Both the position numbers and the translations under genes were made by a program. A stretch of 27,084 nt of DNA from Clostridiales bacterium UBA1775 (GTDB lineage Bacteria; Bacillota; Clostridia; Monoglobales; Firm-18): contig DCGP01000005.1 of assembly GCA_002314595.1 (NCBI GenBank), forward strand, positions 1 to 27,084, read 5' to 3'. Under the pieces are notes generated by a model that made no database searches, was not told the DNA's origin, and saw only the letters and a program-made list of their open reading frames with translations. Numbering within the stretch: the first letter of the stretch is position 1; the number at the start of each line of letters is the position of its first letter. Positions 16,401 through 23,680 of the stretch are shown piece by piece.

Positions 16401-16571
16401 ACTATCCGGTTTTGCAATTGATAAGCTACCAAGACTTGCATAAGGGTCAGCTGTAAAGTCTATTGTTTTAGACCAGCCTGCTTCCTCAGCAAAAACGGTA
16501 AAGCTAATTGAAGTAAGTACTAAACAAAGTACTACTAACATGCTTAAAACCTTGTTTGAGATTTTTCTCAT
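13461..16571 (-). CDS. Large secreted protein with duplicated beta-rich domains
   Basis: A 1036-residue exported protein. Residues 1-28 form a Sec signal peptide (MRKISNKVLSMLVVLCLVL, cleavage likely after VFA). Domain A (about 50-285) and domain C (about 720-945) are related: each has a (M/R)FMxHNxGxNYY segment, VNGP, an IxWxxxGxR strand and a GSY(V/C)D segment. Domain B (about 295-535) has a looser version (RFAGKDQSNYY). A probable Ig-like stretch lies near 630-695. The C-terminus WDTLVPLFKSFKLN resembles the end of Ig-like modules in clostridial surface proteins. The repeats look like LamG/concanavalin-type sugar- or protein-binding modules (inference). No LPxTG or SLH anchor is present. 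I chose the ATG at 16571, after AAGAAGG, rather than the frame start at 16631. Confidence 0.8.
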   Translation of the reverse strand: MRKISNKVLSMLVVLCLVLTSISFTVFAEEAGWSKTIDFTADPYASLGSLSIAKPDSDSYTPAAVGTGTNVWLRYSNDQTGAGSSTYFNGAPGAFTFSSSGVQLGYNTGLNWNRLPIGGLEFDGFTSDVSDTISIKTTMQKGNSNATIGQMFMKHNAGKNYYGLVCYRGSESGTTGYVAQFIKVVDNAVVATVNGPAADSSKGGNGCFSSTELIFDVKITDKSTITWKVSGNRAGFTGTQVWEGSYVDKKPFAVSVKDTSIFYSTNGSGAASSIKKIEMSSAKLKTSIEKEDTTIYSTDFDGEEFVTGEYDLSASGSTQIGTSPWYIVNSQSPLGGHLSIDVVDTGDGNKVLQTNGTESNSGFVYRQSYLKLNDPNVYSKLTDKYQITVEGNKSNVYTVPMFRFAGKDQSNYYMLTFNCDRAVMNSQVKAASTDGTWAVYKVAGDVSTRLFGSDQTGYLGTNNSYHAVIKVEGKKITVTANAASCGVVNETKSYTVDEWLQADPTKTYVGFAANRPYGTGSQTLIRSYKLENVSNLGLKDDEAYIDVATSLDSNNIMDLGKKYSFKKFVNKSSSPVDVYLSPYEDGNYLKLGTIPAEGELVNDITAATYRTVKLSAAADVSVYIPVDTTITLPKNNGSLSIIARVGGVDLDSPTLTTSANGYVSDGKIYGSALGELTIYANGTEVGKVTVTAAKDEVVDCTQYSDVALTALTHEDDENGKNYTPIVLNSDWTFKMTDSDSVSQAPMNGWGKAGVSDNGVNLIGTQFDQTTHCAYPALFYTGSLSGLKKDFTMRIKLSESSALAGQMIRFMVHNGGRNYYQIELPGNVRNNSGYDYAWVFHKVENGKQVARVNGPSEGFDGGTYGANGTFNGDITTTITVSQDGMISWTINGKRQGIYESAHDFVGSYCDSNMFSVNQEDANICILATANSDDRVTYVKELKFLSAEELLPISIAGDTISINGFDDVAAFGEGTPYGFTFVEFGADGTVVNIETIDKEAGDSAPIEYTMTDPANTVKSFIIDAWDTLVPLFKSFKLN

Positions 16572-16638
16572 AATTTTCACAACCTTCTTTAAAAAAATTA
16601 GTATATAATACTGGTAATCATATTGTAACATTGAATAG

Positions 16639-16666
16639 ATTAAAATGGAAGTTGATTTTTTGTCAA
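16639..16666 (-). promoter_or_regulatory. Possible promoter of the 1036-residue protein gene
   Basis: On the minus strand TTGACA (16666-16661) precedes TTTAAT (16644-16639) at 16 nt. An alternative extended -10 (TGTTACAAT) lies slightly downstream with a poor -35. The -35 overlaps a small inverted repeat GTTGA/TCAAC. Confidence 0.5.
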
Positions 16667-16851
16667 CTTTTTTTGATATTTATGCAAGTTATGTCTAAAA
16701 AATCGCTTTAAATAGGGATTTTTTAACTGTTTACACATCTATAAATTGGCTTTTAGTTAAATTTAACAATTATTTGTAATATTTTTGTAAGAATTGCACA
16801 AATGTGCTAATTTAACCATTCAATAGTTGTTTTTATGTGTATTTTTATTGA
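16667..16851. other. AT-rich spacer with small palindromes
   Basis: No gene is seen. It holds a perfect 12-bp palindrome GTTAAATTTAAC (16756-16767) and GCACA-AA-TGTGC (16796-16807) flanked by AATT. Neither is followed by a U-tract, so I see no convincing terminator for serA. The palindromes could be regulator sites for the downstream secreted-protein gene. Confidence 0.4.
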
Positions 16852-18003
16852 TTATTTAATGATTCTTGTAGAGATAACTCCGTCAAAGTCAATAGTGTCG
16901 TTGCCCATATCGTGGTCTACATCTACTATTGTGTATGCGTAGTCCCCTCTACCTTTATTCATCATATTTTCAATATTTACATTCTTGTCGGCAAAATACT
17001 TACTGATTTGGCCTATCATATTTGGAATATTTTTATGGATAATACAAATTCTAACACCTGTTGAGCGTTCCATTGAACAGCTTGGGAAGTTAACTGAATT
17101 TATAATATTACCATTTTCCAAATATTCTTTTAATTCATTTACTGCCATTACTGCACAGTTATCTTCACTTTCCGGTGTTGATGCACCAAGGTGGGGAATT
17201 GCTATTATATTTTCCTTGTTAATCATATTTTTATCAGGGAAGTCTGTTACATAGCATGAAACCTTGCCCTCATTGACTGCCTTTATGATTGCTTCGGAAT
17301 TAACCAAGCCACCTCTTGCAAAGTTTAGGATACGGACACCATCCTTCATTGTTGCGATTGTTTCGGTATTTACTGTGTCCTTTGTTTCGTCATTTAGCGG
17401 AACGTGGATTGTGATATAGTCGCATTGTTCAAAGATTTCCTTCATTGAGGTTGCCTTATGCACTGCCCTTGACAAGCCCCATGCTGCGTCTACTGAAATA
17501 TATGGGTCGTAGCCTACAACATCCATTCCTAAGCCTTGGGCTGCGTTACATACCATAACACCGATTGCACCTAAGCCGATAACACCAAGCTTTTTGCCCA
17601 TAACCTCAGGGCCTACAAATTGGGATTTGCCCTTTTCCACTGCCTTAGCAACGTTGTCGCCTTCGGACTGCAATGTATTTGCCCACTTGATACCGTCTGT
17701 AATTTTACGAGATGACATTAACAGACCTGCGATAACCAATTCCTTTACTGCGTTTGCATTTGCACCCGGTGTGTTAAATACCACGATGCCTGCTTCGCTA
17801 CATTTTTCAAGAGGAATGTTATTTACGCCTGCCCCTGCCCTTGCTACTGCCTTTACAGACTTTGGTATGTCCATATCGTGCATATTAAAGCTTCTTAATA
17901 TTATTGCGTCCGGATTTTCAACTTCATCACCACAAGTATAGTTTGCACCGAATTTATCCATTCCGATTGGTGAAATTTTGTTTAATGTTTTAATATTATA
18001 CAT
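16852..18003 (-). CDS. serA: D-3-phosphoglycerate dehydrogenase with ACT domain
   Basis: A 383-residue enzyme that oxidises 3-phosphoglycerate to 3-phosphohydroxypyruvate with NAD, the first step of serine synthesis. The substrate domain is at about 1-90 and 280-305. The Rossmann fingerprint is GLGAIG (143-148), with D166 after the second strand. Catalytic R230 is in NFARGG and H271 in IPHLGAST. A C-terminal ACT domain (about 316-383) suggests serine feedback, in the short form without the intervening domain. AAGGAG is 7 nt before the ATG. It lies 12 bp after serC in the same operon. Confidence 0.95.
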   Translation of the reverse strand: MYNIKTLNKISPIGMDKFGANYTCGDEVENPDAIILRSFNMHDMDIPKSVKAVARAGAGVNNIPLEKCSEAGIVVFNTPGANANAVKELVIAGLLMSSRKITDGIKWANTLQSEGDNVAKAVEKGKSQFVGPEVMGKKLGVIGLGAIGVMVCNAAQGLGMDVVGYDPYISVDAAWGLSRAVHKATSMKEIFEQCDYITIHVPLNDETKDTVNTETIATMKDGVRILNFARGGLVNSEAIIKAVNEGKVSCYVTDFPDKNMINKENIIAIPHLGASTPESEDNCAVMAVNELKEYLENGNIINSVNFPSCSMERSTGVRICIIHKNIPNMIGQISKYFADKNVNIENMMNKGRGDYAYTIVDVDHDMGNDTIDFDGVISTRIIK

Positions 18004-18015
18004 TTTTATACTCCT

Positions 18016-19095
18016 TTAATTGTTGGCTTCAAATTCTTTCATAAAGGCAACCAGCTTTTCAACACCTTCAACAGGCATTGCGTTATAGATGCTTGCCCTC
18101 ATTCCACCAACTGTTCTATGACCTTTTAGGTTTACAAAGCCTTTGGCTGTTGCTTCTTTAATGAACTTTGCATTTAGCTCGTCTGAATCTGTTACAAAAG
18201 GAATGTTCATAAGTGAACGGTCTTCCTTTACTACTGTGCCCCTGAACATCTTTGATGAGTCTAAATAATCATACAAGATTTTGGCTTTCTTTTCGTTTAC
18301 CTTTTGTACTGCCGATACTCCACCTTGTTCCTTTATCCACTCCATTACAAGCTTCATTACATATATTGCATAGGTTGGTGGGGTGTTATACATTGAACCG
18401 TTATCTGCGTGGATTTGGTAATTAAACATTGTTGGTGTTACATCCATACAATCGCCGATTAAGTCCTCACGAATAATTACTAATGTTACTCCGGCAGGGC
18501 CTAAATTCTTCTGTGCGCCTGCTATTAGGCATCCAAACTTGGAAACGTCAATTTCTTCACTCATTATCATTGATGAAATATCGCCTACCAAAGGAATATC
18601 GCCTGTATCCGGCAAGGTGTTGAACTTTGTACCGTAAATTGTGTTATTCATACAAATATAGAAATAGTCTGCATCCTTTGAAAATGTTGACTTGTCTAAC
18701 TTTGGTATGTATGAGAAGGTCTTATCGGCTGATGAGGCAACACGATTAACTGTAATATATCTTTCTGCCTCCTCTGCTGCTTTTTTTGCCCATTGACCTG
18801 TTACTACGATGTCGCACTTTTTATTTTTGTTGCCTAAGTTCATTGGAACCATTGCAAATTGGCTTGATGCACCACCTTGCAGAAACAACACTTTGTAATT
18901 GTCCGGCACGTGCATTAGCTCCCTAACCAAGGCTTCACAGCCGTTTATGATTTCCTCATATACCTTAGAACGATGGCTCATCTCCATTACGCTCATACCT
19001 GAGCCGTTATAGTTTAGCATTTCGTCTGCTGCCTTTTTTAACACCGATTCCGGCAACATTGATGGGCCTGCTGAAAAATTGTATACTCTTTCCAC
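18016..19095 (-). CDS. serC: Phosphoserine aminotransferase
   Basis: A 359-residue PLP-dependent class V aminotransferase converting 3-phosphohydroxypyruvate and glutamate to phosphoserine and 2-oxoglutarate. The N-terminus NFSAGPSMLPESVL is diagnostic. GGASSQF (about 74-80) binds the PLP phosphate, and the Schiff-base lysine is K196 in AGAQKNLGPAG. HRTVGGMRASIYNA closes the C-terminal domain. The start is GTG, about 9 nt after AAGGAG. It is preceded by the TSCPD gene (14 bp) and followed by serA (12 bp). No serB phosphatase is present in the window. Confidence 0.96.
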   Translation of the reverse strand: MERVYNFSAGPSMLPESVLKKAADEMLNYNGSGMSVMEMSHRSKVYEEIINGCEALVRELMHVPDNYKVLFLQGGASSQFAMVPMNLGNKNKKCDIVVTGQWAKKAAEEAERYITVNRVASSADKTFSYIPKLDKSTFSKDADYFYICMNNTIYGTKFNTLPDTGDIPLVGDISSMIMSEEIDVSKFGCLIAGAQKNLGPAGVTLVIIREDLIGDCMDVTPTMFNYQIHADNGSMYNTPPTYAIYVMKLVMEWIKEQGGVSAVQKVNEKKAKILYDYLDSSKMFRGTVVKEDRSLMNIPFVTDSDELNAKFIKEATAKGFVNLKGHRTVGGMRASIYNAMPVEGVEKLVAFMKEFEANN

Positions 19096-19109
19096 TTATA
19101 ATCTCTCCT

Positions 19110-19364
19110 TTATTTATTTAAAGCTTTTGTTATTGCTTGTGATAGTTGGTCCGGGCATGAGGTGGATTTACCATTGCATTTTATTCCTTTTAATTTGTCT
19201 GCAGCGTCCACAGCCTTCATACCTTCAACAAGTTTGGCTATTCCTTGAGTATTCCCATTGCATCCCCTATAAAATACTACGTTTTTTAGTATTCCGTCCT
19301 GGATGTCAAAATCAATTTGCAAGGAACACACCCCTTGGGTTTTGTACTCGTAATGTTCTTTCAT
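19110..19364 (-). CDS. Small TSCPD-domain protein (TIGR03905-like)
   Basis: An 84-residue protein that carries the name motif of the TSCPD domain, TSCPDQLSQAI, near its C-terminus. The domain also occurs at the end of some ribonucleotide reductases. It has conserved Cys in GVCS, RGCNGN, IKCNG and TSCPD, which suggests a metal or thiol role, but the function is unknown. I chose the ATG at 19364, 7 nt after GGGAGG, over the frame start at 19379. It is the first gene of the serC-serA operon, with a promoter 40-65 bp upstream, so a link to amino-acid metabolism is possible (inference). Confidence 0.87.
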   Translation of the reverse strand: MKEHYEYKTQGVCSLQIDFDIQDGILKNVVFYRGCNGNTQGIAKLVEGMKAVDAADKLKGIKCNGKSTSCPDQLSQAITKALNK

Positions 19365-19401
19365 TTGACGTCCTCCCAACTATATTATCTACCAAGATTA
19401 T

Positions 19402-19430
19402 ATTATACTCTTTTTTTTACAAAATTTCAA
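19402..19430 (-). promoter_or_regulatory. Promoter of the TSCPD-serC-serA operon
   Basis: On the minus strand TTGAAA (19430-19425) and TATAAT (19407-19402) are 17 nt apart. The leader to the ATG is under 40 nt, too short for a T-box or riboswitch. Confidence 0.8.
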
Positions 19431-19477
19431 GTAATTATGGGATTTTTTATAAAATTGGCATTTTTTATATACATTAT

Positions 19478-19521
19478 ATAAAAATACCACAGGGATATGG
19501 CATTTTAACCAACCCCTGTGG
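19478..19521 (-). terminator. Intrinsic terminator of the hprK-like/SLH unit
   Basis: An 8-bp stem CCACAGGG/CCCTGTGG (19487-19494 with 19514-19521) has an inner 3-bp extension TGG/CCA. On the minus strand it is followed by TATTTTTATATAA. It lies 8 bp after the SLH gene stop. Confidence 0.8.
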
Positions 19522-19529
19522 CGTTTGTT

Positions 19530-21176
19530 TTATTGAATTACCTTTGTGAATATTGCGTTATCGTGTGGTAGTGTTAAGCCGTTTGTTATTGCGCCTGTGG
19601 CAATTTCTACCCACAATGTGCTTCCCTTTGATACTGTAACAGAACCATCTGCCTTTGTTGATACAATACTATTGAACCTTGTGTTATTTGCTGATTCAAC
19701 TACTTCAAATTTTACCTTCATAATATAGCCTGTATCACACTTTGTTACCATTGACGGATAGAATGTGATTTTTACCTTTGCACCTTGGCTCTTTGTTGAA
19801 TTTACCAAGTTTTGTAGGAAGTTTGTGAATATTGAGCTATAATCCTTGGCAAAACGGTAGGTTTCGTAATCGTATTTCGGTGTATATGTGTTGCCTTTTT
19901 CGTCTACATAAGGTGCATCGTATACGCTATTTGGCACATTCTTTAATATTGCCGGATAGCTTGCTCTTGTTGACGGATAAGCGTATGTTGCTGTATTTAG
20001 AGAAACGTCTGACCTATATCCGTTTTTCACTTGTACCACATATGCTGAATTGAAGCCTGATAGTGCATCAATTTGCATTAACAGCATTGCAAATGTTTTG
20101 CCTGTTGTTACTTCATTAGCGCCGATTTTGCCGGAGATGTCAAGCATAATTCCGTTTCTATATGCTGCCGACAACAAGGCATTTTCACGGTCGTTATATG
20201 GGTTTGTTATGTCTTTATAATAATTATTTTTATCTGCTAATTTAACAAGCGCCTTTGATGATTTGAACTTGGCTGCAAACATTAGCATTGCTAATGCGTC
20301 TTGGTTTGTTACTTTACTATCGTAAACCGATTCTGTCATTCTGTCTTCGCCCAACACGTATTTACATACTGTGAAGAATGAGTATGAATTTGGACGTTCT
20401 ACTGAGTAGCCTGTGTCAATATCTGCATAAGTTACAAAGAATTTGTCTGTGGCAAGTCTCATTGTAGCCTCTGCCATTTCACCATAAGTGAAGGTTTTAT
20501 TTGCATCGTATTTATCGTCAAATGCATTGATTTGGTCATACACCTCTGCAAGTGCTTCGTCCTTTACTGAACCTTTGAATGTGCGTTTTTCTGTTGAGGA
20601 ATTTATTGCCCTTGACCTACAAATTAGTGCAGATGCTTCTGCCCTTGTGATGCCGTCATTTAGGCGTAGGTTTACCCCGTCATCCCCTTGCATTATGCCG
20701 TACATATAGCCCCATGCTGCTGCATCGGTTTTATCGCATTGATTTGTAACGATACTTGGTGCAATTGCTCCTGCCGGTGAGCCTGCCCTTTTATATAATA
20801 ATTTTAATACGTCATTTCTTGTGATTACATCGTCAGGTCTGAACTTTTCGCCGTCTACGTCCATATCACAGTACATAATATAGTCGTAGCCCCAATAATC
20901 TTTCTTTACATCAGTAAATTCTTTATCGTATTTGTTGGCTGTTTTGCCTATCATTTTGACAAATTCTGCCCTTGTTACTGATGATTCCGGCATAAATGTG
21001 CCGTCTTGGTAGCCGTTAACTGTGCCATCGTCTACCAATGCCTGAATGTATTGGTATGCCCAATGACTTGATGACAAATCAGCAAAGTCCTTTGATGCGC
21101 TGACGCAAACTGTCATACTACTGATTATTAGTGTTAAAACAAGTGCCAAGGTAATTAGTCTTTTAGTTTTTTTCAT
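19530..21176 (-). CDS. S-layer homology (SLH) domain surface protein
   Basis: A 548-residue exported protein. The signal peptide ends near VSA (about residue 27). Three SLH repeats follow: about 30-73 (DLSSSHWAYQYIQALVDDG, then SVTRAEF), 88-130 (DYWGYDYI, then VITRNDV) and 150-192 (AAWGYMYG, then GITRAEA). SLH triplets bind pyruvylated secondary cell-wall polymer. Residues about 205-375 contain further weak SLH-like stretches (FTYGEMAEA, VTTGKTFAMLL), and the C-terminal 170 residues form an unrecognised, probably beta-rich domain. GGAGG lies 6 nt before the ATG. The start overlaps the stop of the HprK-like gene (ATGA), implying coupled translation. Confidence 0.92.
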   Translation of the reverse strand: MKKTKRLITLALVLTLIISSMTVCVSASKDFADLSSSHWAYQYIQALVDDGTVNGYQDGTFMPESSVTRAEFVKMIGKTANKYDKEFTDVKKDYWGYDYIMYCDMDVDGEKFRPDDVITRNDVLKLLYKRAGSPAGAIAPSIVTNQCDKTDAAAWGYMYGIMQGDDGVNLRLNDGITRAEASALICRSRAINSSTEKRTFKGSVKDEALAEVYDQINAFDDKYDANKTFTYGEMAEATMRLATDKFFVTYADIDTGYSVERPNSYSFFTVCKYVLGEDRMTESVYDSKVTNQDALAMLMFAAKFKSSKALVKLADKNNYYKDITNPYNDRENALLSAAYRNGIMLDISGKIGANEVTTGKTFAMLLMQIDALSGFNSAYVVQVKNGYRSDVSLNTATYAYPSTRASYPAILKNVPNSVYDAPYVDEKGNTYTPKYDYETYRFAKDYSSIFTNFLQNLVNSTKSQGAKVKITFYPSMVTKCDTGYIMKVKFEVVESANNTRFNSIVSTKADGSVTVSKGSTLWVEIATGAITNGLTLPHDNAIFTKVIQ

Positions 21177-22042
21177 AATGTTCCTCCAAATATTTTATTT
21201 TTAACCGTATCCGCTGCTTCTTTTGATATATCGCATTTTAGCAGATATGTTTTTGTTCTATTAAATATTTTATCAAGCATTTCAATTCGCAAATCTGACT
21301 GCGCCTTAATTGGTGATAATTGAAGTTCTTTTAACATACGAATGATACATTCAATTGGGGAAATTTCTTCAATTGAATTTGTTTCGCTACGCTCTAAAAA
21401 CACCATTGCCCTAAGTGGAACTTTAAGATTTTTGTTTGTGTCCGTTTTGCCACACCATGGTGTTCCGTAAACGTAACATTGGTCATCAAATATTCTTATG
21501 GCAGGCATATCGTCGTTGATTATAACGGCGTTATAATATTCCCTCCACAAATTTGTATGTGTGGATTTACCTGTTCCCGACGGAGCTGTGAATGTAACGC
21601 CTTGGTCATGATATGCAATTGTTGATGCGTGAACAACCACACCATTATGACGCAGAATAATCTGTCTGAATAAGTTGCCCAATACATTTGTAACTGCAAC
21701 TTCGTTCTCAGCACCAAACAATTTTGATATATCGCAATAATTATATGTAATATTTTTAAATTCTTTATCTGCTTCCATTAAGGTTACATATTTTTGAATT
21801 TCATCAATGTAATCATAGAATCCATATTTATCCTTGGTTTCAAAATAATATCTTCCGTTTTTTGAAGCAAAATATTTAATACCCGTACAATCAATATTAT
21901 CTTTTAGTTTAAAGGTTACTGTTGCATCAATTGTGTCAACATCTTCTATTGCAACAGAATATTCCTTCATTCTGTTATCAAAGTATGTATAATCTGCACC
22001 TTCAACAGCAATGTTTAAATCTGCAATTCTGTAATACTTCAT
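21173..22042 (-). CDS. HPr-kinase-like P-loop protein of the RiPP-associated type
   Basis: A 289-residue protein with a P-loop APSGTGKST (153-161) in an HprK/PEPCK-like context: a His before the loop (VVVHAS, H138), and NDDMPAI (about 176-182), matching a second acidic metal site. The N-terminal 110 residues are not the usual HprK serine-kinase sensor domain. Similar small HprK homologues occur in lasso-peptide and other RiPP clusters beside PqqD-like proteins, where one studied group phosphorylates the precursor peptide; PqqD-like and peptide genes are nearby here. The alternative is a cell-wall or surface-protein related kinase. AAGGAAG precedes the ATG by 6 nt. It overlaps the SLH gene by 4 bp. 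Confidence 0.85.
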   Translation of the reverse strand: MKYYRIADLNIAVEGADYTYFDNRMKEYSVAIEDVDTIDATVTFKLKDNIDCTGIKYFASKNGRYYFETKDKYGFYDYIDEIQKYVTLMEADKEFKNITYNYCDISKLFGAENEVAVTNVLGNLFRQIILRHNGVVVHASTIAYHDQGVTFTAPSGTGKSTHTNLWREYYNAVIINDDMPAIRIFDDQCYVYGTPWCGKTDTNKNLKVPLRAMVFLERSETNSIEEISPIECIIRMLKELQLSPIKAQSDLRIEMLDKIFNRTKTYLLKCDISKEAADTVKNKIFGGTL

Positions 22043-22075
22043 ATTTTTCTTCCTTATTATATATATATCATTTAT

Positions 22076-22104
22076 ATAATACTACAATTTTTGAAAATAA
22101 GCAA
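22076..22104 (-). promoter_or_regulatory. Probable promoter of the hprK-like/SLH unit
   Basis: On the minus strand TTGCTT (22104-22099) and TATTAT (22081-22076) are 17 nt apart. It lies between the peptide-gene terminator and the HprK-like ATG, so this unit can be expressed separately from the peptide unit. Confidence 0.55.
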
Positions 22105-22126
22105 TAGAAAATTAAGTAATTTTTGC

Positions 22127-22157
22127 AAAAAATAAGGCTGACATTTTGTCAGCCTTA
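22127..22157 (-). terminator. Intrinsic terminator of the secreted protein/peptide unit
   Basis: A perfect 11-bp stem (22133-22143 with 22147-22157; TAAGGCTGACA) has a 3-nt loop. On the minus strand TTTTTTGC follows. It is 6 bp after the small peptide stop codon. Confidence 0.92.
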
Positions 22158-22163
22158 AATTTA

Positions 22164-22337
22164 TTAGTCGTTAATTGTACTTGTACCTAATGTATATTGA
22201 GAAACTTGATATGTTTTTGAGTTTGCTTCAATATAACCATTTAATAATTGACTTGCAATTTCCTTATAGGTTGTTGCAATATCTTCTGATGATTTCAAGC
22301 TTACAACTTGAACTGATGGTTCTAAATACTTTTTCAT
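22164..22337 (-). CDS. 57-residue peptide, candidate RiPP-like precursor
   Basis: A short gene with clear signals: GGGAGG about 9 nt before the ATG, a TAA stop, and a strong terminator 6 bp later. The product starts MKKYLEPSVQVVSLKSSEDI and ends QVSQYTLGTSTIND. It has no Cys, no signal peptide and no TM segment. The YLEP element followed by hydrophobic VQVVSL resembles the YxxPxL leader motif bound by PqqD-like (RRE) proteins in lasso-peptide clusters, and a PqqD-like gene lies 3.5 kb upstream. The C-terminal half is rich in Ser, Thr, Asn and Gln. It is the second gene of the unit, 17 bp after a secreted-protein gene. A RiPP-type precursor is an inference; an unmodified exported peptide or small cytosolic regulator is also possible. 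Confidence 0.78.
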   Translation of the reverse strand: MKKYLEPSVQVVSLKSSEDIATTYKEIASQLLNGYIEANSKTYQVSQYTLGTSTIND

Positions 22338-22354
22338 TATATTGCACCTCCCTA

Positions 22355-23476
22355 TTAAACTGCCGGTGTGATTACTGCATCTTCTGTACCAACTGTGTAG
22401 TATGAAGAATTTGTATCACTTGTTGTTAATATAACCTTGTTTGCACCATCCATATAGAATGGAACTGCTGTATAAGTTGTACCAGCTTTAATTAGTGAGT
22501 TAGCAGCTGTGTCTATAACTTTAATTGCATAGAAGCGACCTGTTGCAGCGTCTGATGTTGATAAGTTCTTCAAATCTTTAACAACGATTGTGTCTGCATC
22601 GTTTGTCATTGTTAAGTCGATACCTGAGTTAACTAATGCAGCATCTGCTGTAATGAAGAATGTAACTGAATGTTCTGTTAAATCAACATAAGGATTACTG
22701 TCAATTGAGATAATCTTCTTAACTTCGTGGAATGTACCAGGAGCCATAATAACTTCTGTTACCATTTCGCCAACTGTAATTGGTGATTCATCAACTGTGA
22801 TTTCGTCAGAACCTACTGAGAAAATATTACCAGTACCTTCAACTTCTGTATCACCTAATGTGATAGAATCACAAACATAACCTGTTGGTGTTGTAATTGT
22901 AATCTTAAGGTCAGCACCATAAGGTACGTTAACAGTTTCATCAGTTGCTAAATCGAAGCTGTATTGAGTTTCGTCAGCACATGTTGCTAACAAATTGATT
23001 GCTGAAATATCAGTGCCAAATGTAGGTGCTGTAAATTTAAAGCAAGCAATTCCTTGATCTAACAAAATTGAATCGCCTTCGTCAGATTCTGTAATAGTAT
23101 CTGTATCACTACCTACCAAAACAGAAGAACCAACTACTTTGCCAAAATCAAATGTACCACCAAATTTTGCAGAGTTGTTTGTAACACTGTTAACCTGGTC
23201 AACATAGATTATGTTTTCTGTTGTAGGAGCAACTGAATTGTCTGGTGTAACTTCATTATGTGTTGCTGAATATGCACCTTCTGAATCTGTTGGTCCATAT
23301 AATACATAAGTAACCATTGAACCATTAGTTAAACCATACAAGTTTGTATTAAGTGTAACTTTTTGTGTGCTAACATCATATGTTGTTGTGTTAGCAAATG
23401 TTGCCGCTGAAGCTATAGTACCAACGATTAAGCAAGTACTAAGTGTCAAGGATAATGCTAATTTCTTGAAATTCAT
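22355..23476 (-). CDS. Secreted acidic beta-rich protein of unknown function
   Basis: A 373-residue protein with a Sec signal peptide (NFKKLALSLTLSTCLIVGT, cleavage after ASA near residue 24). The mature part is acidic, rich in Thr, Ser, Asp and Val, with many short beta-strand-like stretches; no domain is recognised. There is no SLH, LPxTG or lipobox. It begins TTTYDVSTQKVTLNT and ends AVITPAV. I chose the ATG at 23476, 9 nt after GGAGGGGG, over the in-frame ATG at 23554 whose extension carries no signal peptide features. It has a near-consensus promoter and is co-transcribed with the 57-residue peptide, so the two probably act together. Confidence 0.85.
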   Translation of the reverse strand: MNFKKLALSLTLSTCLIVGTIASAATFANTTTYDVSTQKVTLNTNLYGLTNGSMVTYVLYGPTDSEGAYSATHNEVTPDNSVAPTTENIIYVDQVNSVTNNSAKFGGTFDFGKVVGSSVLVGSDTDTITESDEGDSILLDQGIACFKFTAPTFGTDISAINLLATCADETQYSFDLATDETVNVPYGADLKITITTPTGYVCDSITLGDTEVEGTGNIFSVGSDEITVDESPITVGEMVTEVIMAPGTFHEVKKIISIDSNPYVDLTEHSVTFFITADAALVNSGIDLTMTNDADTIVVKDLKNLSTSDAATGRFYAIKVIDTAANSLIKAGTTYTAVPFYMDGANKVILTTSDTNSSYYTVGTEDAVITPAV

Positions 23477-23573
23477 ACTCTGAATCCCCCTCCATACTTG
23501 ATTTAAATGGATTTTGAGAAGACACTGTTGCTCATAATCACATCTATACATCATTATTTTATTGATTGAATAT

Positions 23574-23602
23574 ATTTTATTACAATTTTGTTAAATTGTC
23601 AA
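23574..23602 (-). promoter_or_regulatory. Promoter of the secreted protein/peptide unit
   Basis: On the minus strand TTGACA (23602-23597) and TAAAAT (23579-23574) are 17 nt apart. The leader to the ATG at 23476 is about 90 nt. Between it and the ABC gene stop is only a weak hairpin without a U-tract, so read-through from the upstream export genes is possible. Confidence 0.8.
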
Positions 23603-23680
23603 TGGTTTTTCCCTAAAAGTTTTTTACAATTTAATTTTTGTGCATTTTATACAAATTAAAACGCTTTGAATAGTATAAAA

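Noticed and set aside
16572..16631. Extended N-terminus of the 1036-residue protein
   Set aside because: The extension has no ribosome site, precedes a classic signal peptide, and would overlap the probable promoter region.
19365..19430. T-box or serine-responsive riboswitch before serC-serA
   Set aside because: The leader between the -10 and the first ATG is under 40 nt and has no matching motif.
21173..22042. Canonical HPr(Ser) kinase of carbon catabolite repression
   Set aside because: Only the P-loop core fits; the N-terminal domain differs and the context is a peptide/export locus.
23603..23680. Terminator after the ABC exporter gene
   Set aside because: The GCGTTTTA/TAAAATGC hairpin is AT-rich with no U-tract on the transcribed side; too weak to call.
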